Source: Pseudomonadota bacterium (GTDB taxonomy: Bacteria > Pseudomonadota > Gammaproteobacteria > Xanthomonadales > Xanthomonadaceae). From it: DNA of 36,384 bases. The stretch spans positions 1 to 36,384 of the forward strand of contig JAKQKT010000481.1 in assembly GCA_029560515.1 (NCBI GenBank). The letters are read 5' to 3'. Below are positions 16,781 to 25,861 of this stretch, piece after piece. Both the position numbers and the translations under genes were made by a program. Numbering within the stretch: the stretch's first letter is position 1; every line of letters starts with the position of its first letter. The notes under the pieces are model-generated. The model searched no databases and had not been told where the DNA came from. It worked only from the letters and a program-made list of their open reading frames with translations.

Positions 16781-17421
16781 GCGTTCGGCTCCTGCGTTTG
16801 CTTCAATTTCTCGAAACGCGCGAGCACGCGCTCGGTACGGTCACGCAAATCATCGACGTCTTCGTTGAATGCCGCCTGCTCCGCACTGCCGACAACATCG
16901 CGTGATTCTTCGGTCAAATAATCCACGCCGTCCTTGCCGAATTTTTTTGCGATGCCTGTACCTTGCTTGAATGCTTCACGCAAGACTTTGGCGATTTGCG
17001 TTCCGATCACGACGCCAAATACTTCGACAAAGGGCTTGTCCCAATCGGGATCGAAATTCTTGGCGAGGCTTTGCAGCTGACGAGCCAATTCGGCATCGCC
17101 GTTGATACGCACTTTGCCGACCGGTGCCGCACTGCTGGAGCGAAAGAATGGGAGCTGCGACAAGGCGCCGGAAATCGTGCTGCGAATTCCCAAATCGGCT
17201 TCACCATCCTGCACGGGACCGACCCTGAGCTGATTGCCATCGACCGAAATTTCCAATGCGATGGCGGGGGCTTCCAGTGCCAGTTGAATACGTCGTTGAT
17301 CGAGTTTCGAAATCGCGGCCTGCGTGTCCGGATCCAAAGCCAGCACGCGATTCAATGCCTGCTCCAGTGCGCGGCCCGCAAGCGGCTTCAGGGAGTCAAA
17401 AAACGAGACGGAAGTATTCAT
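16777..17421 (-). CDS. ubiJ: UbiJ, SCP2-type ubiquinone biosynthesis accessory factor
   Basis: A 214-aa protein with an N-terminal SCP2 sterol-carrier-like domain (about residues 15-125, including [20 protein letters not shown] and [16 protein letters not shown]) and a C-terminal coiled coil ([18 protein letters not shown]). UbiJ assembles the soluble Ubi complex and binds lipid intermediates. In most gammaproteobacteria the order is ubiE-ubiJ-ubiB; here ubiE is absent and oleD ends 27 bases upstream. The stop overlaps the ubiB start. Confidence 0.93.
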   Translation of the reverse strand: MNTSVSFFDSLKPLAGRALEQALNRVLALDPDTQAAISKLDQRRIQLALEAPAIALEISVDGNQLRVGPVQDGEADLGIRSTISGALSQLPFFRSSSAAPVGKVRINGDAELARQLQSLAKNFDPDWDKPFVEVFGVVIGTQIAKVLREAFKQGTGIAKKFGKDGVDYLTEESRDVVGSAEQAAFNEDVDDLRDRTERVLARFEKLKQTQEPNA

Positions 17422-17448
17422 CAGCCTATTGTATCGGGCTTGCGGGGA

Positions 17449-18462
17449 TTATTCGCGCTTATCACCACGGGATTGCCACCATTTTTGCAGGCGTTTCAGG
17501 CCTTCTTCAGTCGTCACCTGCGGCACATAATCGAAATCACGCTTCGCCGCCGAGATGTCATACCAATGCGGCGTGGACAACTGCTCAGCCAGGAAGCGCG
17601 TCATCGGCGGCTCGCCTTTCAGTGGCAATACATGCCACATGGCTTCGAGAATTGTACCGGCAGCACAGGCCACACCATAAGGAATGCTTCCGGTCACTTG
17701 CGGCGCATCGGCGGCCTTCAACAAGGCATTCACCGTTTCATGCACCGGCCTTGGCTCTCCATTGGAAATGAAATAGGCCTTGCCGGCACAGGCGGAACCA
17801 ATATCGAGATGATCGAAAGCCTGCAAGTGGGCGTAAACCACATTGTCGATATAGGTGGTGTCCATCTTGTTGACACCGCCGGCGATGAATTTCAGTCTTC
17901 CGGCTTTAGCGCGCTCAACAAGACGCGGAAGCAATTGCGTATCGCCGGGGCCCCAAATCAATCTTGGCCGCAGCGAAACGGTTGCCAAGGTCAATGAATT
18001 GGCGGCGATCACGTTTTTTTCGGCGATGGTTTTTGTCGCCGGATAAGGCGCCTTGAAATTCTCGCCATAGGCCGTGTTAATTTCATTGCCGCCTTCGACC
18101 GGCGTACGACCGGCATGGGTCACGCTTGGCGTCGAGGTGTAAACAAGTTTTCTAATGCCGTGCTCGCGACAGGCTGCCAGCACATTGTCGGTACCGGTCA
18201 CATTGGCATCGTAATAACTTTGATAGCTGCCCCAGGCGCCAGCTTTGGCGGCATTATGAAAAATCGCATCCTGGTTTTTACATGCCTCGATCACTGCCTG
18301 GCGGTCGGCAAGATCGCCGAGGATTTGCCGCACGCCCATGTCTTCCAGAGCCGGATAAAACGTGCGCTGGAAACTGGTGACTTCGTAGCCGCGTTTTTTC
18401 AAGGCAGCGCAAAGCGCCTGCCCCAAAAAACCACCGCCGCCGGTGACAAGAATTTTCATCAT
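17449..18462 (-). CDS. oleD: OleD, 2-alkyl-3-oxoalkanoate reductase
   Basis: NADPH-dependent short-chain reductase that converts the beta-keto acid made by OleA into a 2-alkyl-3-hydroxyalkanoic acid. The 337-aa product has the Rossmann signature [27 protein letters not shown], and the active-site Tyr and Lys in [13 protein letters not shown]. It also has the serine region [11 protein letters not shown] and [12 protein letters not shown]. Two adjacent ATGs exist: 18462, giving a 4-base overlap with the oleC stop, and 18459, giving the canonical MKILV. An upstream frame to 18492 lies inside oleC and is rejected. Overlap indicates coupling to oleC. ubiJ starts 27 bases after the stop. Confidence 0.96.
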   Translation of the reverse strand: MMKILVTGGGGFLGQALCAALKKRGYEVTSFQRTFYPALEDMGVRQILGDLADRQAVIEACKNQDAIFHNAAKAGAWGSYQSYYDANVTGTDNVLAACREHGIRKLVYTSTPSVTHAGRTPVEGGNEINTAYGENFKAPYPATKTIAEKNVIAANSLTLATVSLRPRLIWGPGDTQLLPRLVERAKAGRLKFIAGGVNKMDTTYIDNVVYAHLQAFDHLDIGSACAGKAYFISNGEPRPVHETVNALLKAADAPQVTGSIPYGVACAAGTILEAMWHVLPLKGEPPMTRFLAEQLSTPHWYDISAAKRDFDYVPQVTTEEGLKRLQKWWQSRGDKRE

Positions 18463-20174
18463 GGTCTTTTTCGTAATTCCTTCGCCGCCCATATCGCCAA
18501 TGTCTCGCGTCCGATTTTCGCATTGTGGCGGATATCGACAGGAAAGCCCGGATGAAACAGAAAATGATGAACGTTGCCGGTATGAACGAATGCATTGCCG
18601 ATTTTTTCAAGTTCGTTTTGGATCGTCGCTTGTTCCTGTCGCGTGTTTTTTTCATGCAGCTCGATGCACAAGACGGGCGTTTGTTCGCCAAATTTGCCCA
18701 CACCCACCAATGCCGTGCGTTTTACTTTGGGATGCGTATTAAAAACCGGTTCGACCTGCTCGGTAAACAATGGACCCTGTGCGGTTTCGACCCGGTGTGA
18801 TTTGCGGCCGCAAAACCATAGACGGCCTTGTTCGTCGAGCCAGCCCAGATCGCCCATGCGATGGACGACTCGTTCGCTGGTCGCTCCCGGCATCCTGCCT
18901 CCCGCGACGCTAGTGCATCCATGCACGTCGCCGTCCGACATTTTTTCACGAATCTTTGCCAGCGCAGTGGCTTCCGGTCTCGCAAAATATTCATCGGTGG
19001 CGGTGGGACCGGCGACGGTAATTTCACCGACGCGTCCGGATTCAACTTGAAGACCATCGTGCCAATATTCGATTGCCTTGTCGCTGATTTCAATAATGCG
19101 AACGGTGTTGGCTGCCATTGGCTTTCCGACACAGGTACCGGCGCCTTGTTCGGTTTGTTCGCGGGTTGTCTGCAATTCGCGGCTTTCAATGACGGCCACC
19201 GGCAGGCATTCGGTAGCGCCATACGGCGTCCACAGCCTGCCGTTCTCCGGCAGCAGCTCGCGCATTTTCGACACCACGTCGGCAGGCACCGGCGCACCGG
19301 CCGAAGTGATTCTCAGAATGCCCGGCAACTTTTTATTGTATTTTGCCAACACCGCCACCAGCGCCGGCGAACCGAACAATTGGTCGATCCCGAACTTGTT
19401 GATCGCGTGATGCAATTTCTTCGGGTCGGCCGAAGCCGGTTTGGTCGGATCCATATCCGGAATAATCGATGTCAAACCGAGAGCCGGGTCGAACAAGGCA
19501 AATGGCGGGAAGGTCGGCAGGTTTACGCCGCCCGGTTTCGTGTCGAAAGCTTCACGCAGCAATTCGATCTGTGCCACGAAATGCCTATGACGATACACCA
19601 CGCCTTTCGGAATTCCGGTCGAGCCTGAGGTAAATAAAATCGCGGCGACATCATCAGGCTGCGTTTCGGCCATTTGATTATTCGCGCCTGTGCCTTCGGC
19701 TTCGATTTGCTGAAGGGTCTTTCCGCCCCAGCACCAGCGCTTGCCAACCGTCACATTCAATCGGTTGGTCTTGTTGGCCCAGCCCAGAATGATTCTTGCA
19801 ATGTGCGCAATCGAAATGCCGATGAAGGCATCCGGTTTCGCTTCCTGCAAACATTTTTTCAATGCCGATTTCGCGATACCGGGGTCGACCAACACCGGCA
19901 CTGCGCCGATTTTGAACAGCGCAAACATCAGCAGGAAAAATTCCGGCGACGGTCTGACCATCAGCACCGCACGCACGCCGCGAGTGATGCCGTATTTTTT
20001 CAAACCGGCGGCAATCGCATTCGAACGGCTTTCGAGTTCGGCGTAAGTCAGGGGGAGATCGTAATTTGCAAAACCATCACTTCCGCGCGAACCCGGACAA
20101 CGCATCGCGATTTGTCCGGGTCGTTCAGCGGCAATTTTCGACAGGACGGCGGTGATGTTGCAGATTTCGCTCAT
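18459..20174 (-). CDS. oleC: OleC, beta-lactone synthetase
   Basis: AMP-forming ANL-superfamily enzyme that closes 2-alkyl-3-hydroxyalkanoic acids to beta-lactones in olefin synthesis. The 571-aa product shows ATP motif [65 protein letters not shown] and an A10-like end near [13 protein letters not shown]. The start at 20174 ([13 protein letters not shown]) is chosen for AAGGAAGC directly upstream; an ATG at 20195 has no such site. Compared with family members I recall, there is an extra stretch of roughly 20 residues between [10 protein letters not shown] and VVHRMGDLG, rich in Gly, Ser and Met with one Cys, at the hinge between the large and small domains. Confidence 0.96.
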   Translation of the reverse strand: MSEICNITAVLSKIAAERPGQIAMRCPGSRGSDGFANYDLPLTYAELESRSNAIAAGLKKYGITRGVRAVLMVRPSPEFFLLMFALFKIGAVPVLVDPGIAKSALKKCLQEAKPDAFIGISIAHIARIILGWANKTNRLNVTVGKRWCWGGKTLQQIEAEGTGANNQMAETQPDDVAAILFTSGSTGIPKGVVYRHRHFVAQIELLREAFDTKPGGVNLPTFPPFALFDPALGLTSIIPDMDPTKPASADPKKLHHAINKFGIDQLFGSPALVAVLAKYNKKLPGILRITSAGAPVPADVVSKMRELLPENGRLWTPYGATECLPVAVIESRELQTTREQTEQGAGTCVGKPMAANTVRIIEISDKAIEYWHDGLQVESGRVGEITVAGPTATDEYFARPEATALAKIREKMSDGDVHGCTSVAGGRMPGATSERVVHRMGDLGWLDEQGRLWFCGRKSHRVETAQGPLFTEQVEPVFNTHPKVKRTALVGVGKFGEQTPVLCIELHEKNTRQEQATIQNELEKIGNAFVHTGNVHHFLFHPGFPVDIRHNAKIGRETLAIWAAKELRKRP

Positions 20175-20200
20175 GCTTCCTTTTGCAACACTCATTCAAT

Positions 20201-21154
20201 TCAGGCCGATGGATTCGTGTCCAGAAACTTCCGGATGGCCGGCACAAGAACTTGGTATTTATCTTCCAGTACATAATGCCCGGCATCTTCGAAAACGTGC
20301 TGTTCGGCTTTCGTGAAGGTATCCTGGAATACTTTCAGGAAATGCTTGTCGAAGACGAAATCTTTCAGACCCCAGCCGATGAAAATCGGCAGATCAGCAT
20401 ATTGATCCAGGCATTTTTCCGAAGCTTCGACCAGCGACCAGGCCGCATCCTTCGAACTCAAGGGAATATCCTGCACGAAGCGTGAGGTTGAAATGCGATT
20501 GGCCCAGGAGTCGAATGGCGCGACATAGGCATTGCTGACGTCCTTCGGCATCTTGTTGACGACGCCATCGCGCACCGCACCGCCGGCAAAGGCATTGAAG
20601 CCACGGATCAATAATGTTCCGAATATCGAATCGCGGCCAAGCTTCAATTGCCACGGAATGGTTTTGGTTTTCGGCAGGGGGAATGCGGCTGTATTCAGAA
20701 TCACAAGACGCTTGATACGTTTGGAATGTTTCAGCGCCCAGGCAAAACCAATCATGCCGCCCCAGTCGTGCACGGCGAGCGTGATGTTGTCGCCAAGATT
20801 CAAGGAATCCAGCAAACGATCCAGATCATCAACGCGCGATTGCAGCGTGTATCGATAATTTTCGTCGCTAGGCTTGTCGGACAAGCCCATGCCGATGTGA
20901 TCGGGCACGATGCAGCGATACTGATCTTTCAAACCCAGCACCAGATGACGCCAGTAATATGACCAGGACGGATTGCCATGCAACATGACGACGACATCAC
21001 CGCTACCTTCGTCGAGATAGCTTTGCGTTAATCCACTTGGTTGCTTGAAGCTCTTCGGTGTAAACGGATAATCCGGAAACGGACCCTTGGCGAGTACGCG
21101 CGATTGTTCGTTGCTGAGATTATTGTCGGTCATAGTGTTTTTTGTCTTCGCCAT
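20201..21154 (-). CDS. oleB: OleB, beta-lactone decarboxylase
   Basis: Alpha/beta hydrolase related to haloalkane dehalogenases; removes CO2 from the beta-lactone to leave a cis-olefin. The 317-aa protein has VVVMLHGNPSWSYYWRHLV, the nucleophile elbow AVHDWGGMIGF with aspartate as nucleophile, FIGWGLKDFVFD and the catalytic histidine in FEDAGHYVLEDK. The GHYVLED and HDWGG forms are shared with OleB rather than with esterases. Start: the ATG at 21154 follows a T7 tract directly; 21133 (MTDNNLSNEQS) is an alternative. Neither has a clear ribosome-binding site, and the nearest purine-rich box lies inside the terminator hairpin upstream. oleC starts 26 bases after the stop. Confidence 0.95.
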   Translation of the reverse strand: MAKTKNTMTDNNLSNEQSRVLAKGPFPDYPFTPKSFKQPSGLTQSYLDEGSGDVVVMLHGNPSWSYYWRHLVLGLKDQYRCIVPDHIGMGLSDKPSDENYRYTLQSRVDDLDRLLDSLNLGDNITLAVHDWGGMIGFAWALKHSKRIKRLVILNTAAFPLPKTKTIPWQLKLGRDSIFGTLLIRGFNAFAGGAVRDGVVNKMPKDVSNAYVAPFDSWANRISTSRFVQDIPLSSKDAAWSLVEASEKCLDQYADLPIFIGWGLKDFVFDKHFLKVFQDTFTKAEQHVFEDAGHYVLEDKYQVLVPAIRKFLDTNPSA

Positions 21155-21192
21155 AAAAAAAGCCAGGTCCCTTTTTTCGAAAGGAACCTGGC
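21155..21192 (-). terminator. Intrinsic terminator between oleA and oleB
   Basis: Minus strand reading: GCCAGGTTCC, a loop of TTTCGAAAAAA type, then GGGACCTGGC and T7. The stem pairs nine of ten positions and the T-run runs straight into the oleB ATG. It begins 15 bases after the oleA stop. The plus strand lacks a T-run, so it is directional. It should reduce transcription of oleB and everything downstream relative to oleA. Confidence 0.85.
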
Positions 21193-21206
21193 ATTGTCTT
21201 AAACCC

Positions 21207-22250
21207 TTATGCGCCCGGTTTTTTGGCCGGTTCGTTCCAGACGACTTCAGCCATAGAGCAATTCAAACCCGAACCGATACCGAGCAATGCAACGCGGGTA
21301 CCTTTCTTCAGCTTGCCAAGATCGCGCAACTTGCTCAACACGATGGGCACCGAAGCCGGACCGATGTTGCCGTGTTCGGCAAAAATCGTCAGTACCTTGG
21401 TTTTATCAATGCCGAAAGCCTTGGTGAAAGCTTCGGTGTGTGCACGTGAGATCTGGTGGATCACGAACTGGTCGAGTTCTTCAACTGCCCAACCGAGGGC
21501 GATTTTCGCTGCATCAAAAGTTTTTTGTGCCAGCTTGATGCCTTCGATCAGCAGCATGCGGGTATCGGTGACCATGCGGTCAAGATTGCCGCGGCACAGA
21601 TTGTTCCATTCGGTCGCCGCACGGGTAACGCCGCCTTTGTACAAGGGCGCATCCGGTGCGAGTTCGCGACGGGTAAGAACCATGGCGGCAGCACCGGAAC
21701 CCAGCGTCAGGGAGGCAAATTCGCTGCGGAATTCCGCTTCGGTAATGCCTTCGCGATTCAGGCGTTCGATGGTTTTTTCGTACACCATGTTGGTGTTTTC
21801 ACCGTCAACGATCAGCGCGTAATCAATTTCACCGCGCTCGATCATGCGTCCGGCAATGTCCATGCCGTTCAAGAAAGCGAGGCAGGCATTGGCAACGTCA
21901 AAGTTCTGGCAATGATCACTAAGACCCAGCGTGCCCGAGACCATACTGGCTACCGAAGGCTCCAGGAAATCGCGACTGACCGAGGTATTGACCAGCAAGC
22001 CGATTTTTTCCCGTGGAATGCCGGCATCGAGAATGGCTTTTTCCGCTGCCAGCACGGCGGCGTCGGAAATTGCCATTTCACCGTCCCAGAGGCGACGCGA
22101 ATAGATACCGGCAATGTCCTGAAGCACGTCTGTCGTGATGCCGAGGCGATCGGTGGTTTTTTTCAGGCGGGAATTGATCTCTTCCGAGCTGAGCGACAGC
22201 GGCGGATCGATATGGGCAAGACCTGCAATGGCGACGTGTTGAAACAACAT
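21207..22250 (-). CDS. oleA: OleA, head-to-head acyl-CoA condensing enzyme
   Basis: Thiolase-fold enzyme, related to FabH, that joins two long-chain acyl-CoAs into a 2-alkyl-3-ketoalkanoic acid, the first step to long-chain olefins. In the 347-aa product Cys123 lies in DVANACLAFLNG, His265 in FVIHQISRAH and Asn295 in EHGNIGPAS. Glu97 in RDFLEPSVAS is 26 residues before the cysteine, the same spacing as the Glu117/Cys143 pair of Xanthomonas OleA. This glutamate distinguishes OleA from FabH. The ATG at 22250 has AGG upstream. It is the promoter-proximal gene of the cluster, followed by an intrinsic terminator. Confidence 0.97.
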   Translation of the reverse strand: MLFQHVAIAGLAHIDPPLSLSSEEINSRLKKTTDRLGITTDVLQDIAGIYSRRLWDGEMAISDAAVLAAEKAILDAGIPREKIGLLVNTSVSRDFLEPSVASMVSGTLGLSDHCQNFDVANACLAFLNGMDIAGRMIERGEIDYALIVDGENTNMVYEKTIERLNREGITEAEFRSEFASLTLGSGAAAMVLTRRELAPDAPLYKGGVTRAATEWNNLCRGNLDRMVTDTRMLLIEGIKLAQKTFDAAKIALGWAVEELDQFVIHQISRAHTEAFTKAFGIDKTKVLTIFAEHGNIGPASVPIVLSKLRDLGKLKKGTRVALLGIGSGLNCSMAEVVWNEPAKKPGA

Positions 22251-22338
22251 AGCGGTAAACCTGATGGGGAAACCCGCTTAAGTTACTCTTTTCGGACCCA
22301 AGGCTCAATCTAAATCGCTGTTTTGACGGCAAAATTAG

Positions 22339-22384
22339 CAGTAAGTCACTGTTTTTACTGAACCGAACCGAAGGCTGGGTTCAG
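22339..22384. promoter_or_regulatory. Two nested inverted repeats upstream of oleA
   Basis: CAGTAA (22339-22344) pairs with TTACTG (22355-22360), and CTGAACC (22358-22364) pairs with GGTTCAG (22378-22384). They lie about 90-135 bases before the oleA start, in the 204-base gap that must hold its promoter. No convincing -35/-10 pair was found. They could be binding sites for a lipid-responsive repressor, but that is a guess. Confidence 0.35.
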
Positions 22385-22454
22385 CTAGCGGTGTCATGGC
22401 GCGCCAAGATCAGATGACCAGGAAATACACTGGTAAATCTCGGCAAGGAGTCGC

Positions 22455-22829
22455 TTAATCCTTGAGTGGCTGTGTCACGGCCTTGTCGAGGCTCTCGTTC
22501 GAAGGAACTTTCTGGACGCCATTACAACGATACGCGCGCCATTTTTGTGCGCCATCATCGACTTCGGCAACGGCCTGCACGGTATCCGCTTTCAGCCCTG
22601 GCGCTTCATTTCTTGCCAGCACTTCCAGCTCGTCCTTGACCCGCAAAACATCACGCTCATAAGGGCCAAGACGGTCTTTTACCGAGACATTGATGTCGCC
22701 GCGTTTTTCACAGGCACTCATGTCCTTGCCGATCGCGATAACTTTGACCTCATCGCCGCCCGGAGCCATTTTCACGAAGCTGCAAGCCGACAACAAACCC
22801 ACCGTGAGCAATAAAATAATAGATCGCAT
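22455..22829 (-). CDS. DUF4156-like lipoprotein
   Basis: A 124-aa lipoprotein: MRSIILLLTVGLLSACSFVK gives a signal peptide with lipobox LSAC and acylated Cys16. The mature part KVIAIGKDMSACEKRGDINV with a later YRCNGV resembles DUF4156 proteins such as enteric YjeI, which have a paired-cysteine layout; function is unknown. The cysteine in ACEKRG and that in YRCNG may form a disulphide. It lies between the M16 protease terminator and oleA, all on the minus strand, with 82 bases to the protease stop and 204 bases to the oleA start, so it is probably transcribed alone. Confidence 0.85.
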   Translation of the reverse strand: MRSIILLLTVGLLSACSFVKMAPGGDEVKVIAIGKDMSACEKRGDINVSVKDRLGPYERDVLRVKDELEVLARNEAPGLKADTVQAVAEVDDGAQKWRAYRCNGVQKVPSNESLDKAVTQPLKD

Positions 22830-22850
22830 AAGACTCCATGAGATTCGGGC

Positions 22851-22880
22851 AAAAAAAAACGGGCGACTACAAGTCGCCCG
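22851..22880 (-). terminator. Intrinsic terminator of the M16 protease gene
   Basis: On the minus strand CGGGCGACT, loop TGT, AGTCGCCCG and then T9. A perfect 9-bp GC-rich stem 31 bases after the protease stop. Confidence 0.93.
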
Positions 22881-22911
22881 TCTTTATAACATTGCGATAC
22901 TGACTATGGCA

Positions 22912-25695
22912 TTACTTTGTCGGCGTTGCTGCCGGAGCGTCCTTCACCGTCTTGGCCGCTTTGGCGAAATCGCCGGCCGCGAAGAAGCTGAGATTTTCGG
23001 GTTTCAGGTATGCACGCAGGGCTGCATTCACTTGGGCAACATCCAGTTTTCTGACATTGTTTTCAAGATCAATGACGCGCTGCATGGTGAAACCATAGAA
23101 AGCCTGATCGGCCAAGCTGGCGGCAACACCGGCATCTTCATTGCGACGGCTTTCACGTGCCTTCAAATAACCGGCAATGGCATCGGCCACTTCCACTTCC
23201 GTCACGCCGTCTTTCAGAATCCGGGCAATTTCTTCGCGGAATGCATTTTCAACTTTCGCCGCATTTTCCGGTGCCGTGATGGCATAGCCCAGCAAATAGG
23301 CATTGGCATCGATTACGCCGGCATCGAACTGGCTACCGGCACCGTAACTGAGACCGTCTTTCTTGCGAATGCGATCGGCAATACGGGACTTCAACGTTCC
23401 ACCGCCAAGAATATAGTTGCCAATCACCATCGCCGGATAATCAGACGCATCCTGGTTCATCGGGAAGCCCTGACGCATCAATACGAGTGAATTCGCCTTG
23501 TCGGGAGTTTCAAACGTCTTGTCCACGGTAGCTACCGTCTGATAAGGGTTTTCCAGACGCGAATAGGGTTTCGATGATTTCCAGTCGGAATACAATTTGT
23601 CGGCCTGTGCCTTCAGAGCGGCGGCATCAAAATCGCCAACGAAGGAAAACTCCGCATTGTTCATGCCGTAAAACTCCTTGTGGAAGGATTTCACATCGGC
23701 AAGTTTTACGGCCTTCAATGCGGCAATCGATTCGGCAAACGAATCGACGTAGCGCGGATCGTCTTTTGCGAAAGTATTGAAGTGGCGAGACAGCTCGGTA
23801 CTGGCAATCGCTTCCGGATCACTGAGCTGTGATTCGATATCGGTGATGCTCTGTGTTCTCAACTGTTCGAATTCGTTTTCGGGGAAGCTCGAGTTGCGCA
23901 GCAAGTCTTGAACCAGATTCATCACGGCCGGCAAATTGCCGCGGGTCGTCTGAAGGCTGATTCTTGCGCTATCGGCATCGCCGCTGATGTTGACGGTAGC
24001 TTTCAGTTTGTCGAGCGTATTGGCAATCTGTTCGCGGCTCATCGTCGGGGTGCCGTACATCAACATGGCGCCGGCGATTTCGGCAGCGGTTTTCGTGTTC
24101 TTGAGATTTTTCAGATCACCGAAATGCAGGCTAATGACGCCGCGCACGGTTTCGCCACGGGTCTTTTTGGTCAACAAGGCATACTTGGCGCCGAACTTGA
24201 ATTGTCCGCGTTCGGTACGTGACTCGATATTGGCAGGCGAGGGATCGAATGCTTCGCCGGCTGCAATGGCGGCCTCGCCTTTGTAATCCTTCACGAGTGC
24301 GGCAACATCGGGTGCCGCAGGAATATCGGCACGATTCGGCTTGGCGTCCGGGAAGAACAGGCCGAGTGTGCGATTGCTCGGCTTCAGGTATGCCGCCGCA
24401 ACGCGATTCACATCGTCTGCCGTGATGGCCTTGATCCGGTCACGTCCGATAAAGAACAGGCGCCAGTCGCCGGATGCAATCGACTCCGACATTTCCGTGC
24501 CCAGGCGATTCGCATCATTGAGTACGACGTCGTAGCTTTTCAGCAGCGAGTTCTTGGCGCGATCGACTTCCGCTGCCGTAACCGGCTTGTTGCCAAGCCC
24601 TTCAACCTGGGCGATCAGGGCCGTCGATACCTGGCGGGCATCGGCCGTCAGCGGCATCTGTGCCATGTAAAGCATCGTACCTGGCTCGCGCAGTTCGAAA
24701 TTGAAACCGAATACCGATGTCGCCAGCTTGGTTTCCACCAATGCCTTGTGCAAACGACCCGAAGGAGTGTCGCCAAGAATATCGGCCAGCACCGCCATCG
24801 CGGCAGCATCGGCATGCGATGCCGGCGGCATGTGGTAGACCACGCCGGCCAATTGGGTATCACCAACACGGCGGACGACCACTTCGCGTTCGCCATCCTG
24901 CACCGGTTCTACGGTGTAGATTTTTTGCAGCACACGCGCCGGCTTCTGGATCTTGCCGAAAGTATCGTTGATTTGAGCGAGGGTGCTCGCGGCATCGAAA
25001 CGCCCCGCCACCAAAATCACGGCATTGTCGGGCTGGTAATAATTTCTGTAGAACGCCTGTAAACGCTCGATCGACACATTCTCGACATCGGCGCGCGCAC
25101 CGATCGTGCTTTTGCCATAGTTGTGCCACAGATAGGACGTCGACATCATGCGTTCCAGCAATACGCTGACCGGGCTGTTTTCGCCGGATTCCATTTCGTT
25201 GCGTACCACCGTCATTTCGCTGTCGAGATCCTTGCGTGCAACGAAGGAATTGACCATTCGGTCCGCTTCAAGCTTGAGCGCCCAGTTCAATTGGGCAGCG
25301 TCTGCCGAAAAAGTTTCGAAGTAATTGGTGCGATCAAGCCATGTGCTTGCGTTGTAGCTCATGCCGCGTTTTTTCATGTCGGCAGTGATATCGCTGTTGG
25401 TAGGCGTGCCCTTGAACAACATGTGTTCCAGCAAGTGCGCCATGCCGGTTTCACCGTAATTTTCATGCAGCGAGCCGACCTTGTAGGTCACATTGACCGT
25501 CGTGGTGGCCTTGCTTGCGTCAGGAAACAGCAAAACCTTCATTCCATTGGCCAGGGTATATTCTGAAATTCCTTCAACGCTGGCACCGGCAACCACACCT
25601 TTGGGCGTCGCAAGATTATCGGCAAAGCTTGCCGAGCTGCTGAATAGAGCGAGGGCAAGCGCCATCGACAAGGTACGGGGTGAAAATTTGAGCAT
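22912..25695 (-). CDS. Secreted M16 zinc metallopeptidase, two-unit
   Basis: A 927-aa pitrilysin-family protease made of two M16 halves. The start at 25695 (MLKFSPRTLSMALALALFSS) follows AGGAATTCC and gives a signal peptide ending near SFA25; the longer frame to 25752 is rejected. The N-terminal half holds the inverted zinc motif HLLEH (His87, Glu90, His91) and the distal zinc-binding glutamate in VVRNEMESGENS, followed by YYQPDNAVILVAGRFD. The C-terminal half lacks HxxEH and has the substrate-binding region with GGGTLKSRIADRIRKKDGLSYGAG. The expected place of action is the periplasm. A strong terminator follows, and the gene is divergent from the protein at 25862. Confidence 0.96.
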   Translation of the reverse strand: MLKFSPRTLSMALALALFSSSASFADNLATPKGVVAGASVEGISEYTLANGMKVLLFPDASKATTTVNVTYKVGSLHENYGETGMAHLLEHMLFKGTPTNSDITADMKKRGMSYNASTWLDRTNYFETFSADAAQLNWALKLEADRMVNSFVARKDLDSEMTVVRNEMESGENSPVSVLLERMMSTSYLWHNYGKSTIGARADVENVSIERLQAFYRNYYQPDNAVILVAGRFDAASTLAQINDTFGKIQKPARVLQKIYTVEPVQDGEREVVVRRVGDTQLAGVVYHMPPASHADAAAMAVLADILGDTPSGRLHKALVETKLATSVFGFNFELREPGTMLYMAQMPLTADARQVSTALIAQVEGLGNKPVTAAEVDRAKNSLLKSYDVVLNDANRLGTEMSESIASGDWRLFFIGRDRIKAITADDVNRVAAAYLKPSNRTLGLFFPDAKPNRADIPAAPDVAALVKDYKGEAAIAAGEAFDPSPANIESRTERGQFKFGAKYALLTKKTRGETVRGVISLHFGDLKNLKNTKTAAEIAGAMLMYGTPTMSREQIANTLDKLKATVNISGDADSARISLQTTRGNLPAVMNLVQDLLRNSSFPENEFEQLRTQSITDIESQLSDPEAIASTELSRHFNTFAKDDPRYVDSFAESIAALKAVKLADVKSFHKEFYGMNNAEFSFVGDFDAAALKAQADKLYSDWKSSKPYSRLENPYQTVATVDKTFETPDKANSLVLMRQGFPMNQDASDYPAMVIGNYILGGGTLKSRIADRIRKKDGLSYGAGSQFDAGVIDANAYLLGYAITAPENAAKVENAFREEIARILKDGVTEVEVADAIAGYLKARESRRNEDAGVAASLADQAFYGFTMQRVIDLENNVRKLDVAQVNAALRAYLKPENLSFFAAGDFAKAAKTVKDAPAATPTK

Positions 25696-25861
25696 TGGGA
25701 ATTCCTGCTGATGGAAATGTGAAGGAGGACACGTTTTCAAGAAACCGCACATCCTAACCGGTGTTGACGCTGCTTACACTAGGCCAAAGGGCATAGTGGA
25801 CATTCGAGCAGTACCATGCTTCGTCATTGATGCACGAAGAATTGGATCAACGGAGAATTGA

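Noticed and set aside
16963-17997. 344-codon plus-strand frame opposite ubiJ and oleD
   Set aside because: It spans two well-supported genes on the other strand and has no start-site or family support.
21456-22313. 285-codon plus-strand frame opposite oleA
   Set aside because: OleA has its catalytic residues at the right spacing on the minus strand; this is a shadow.
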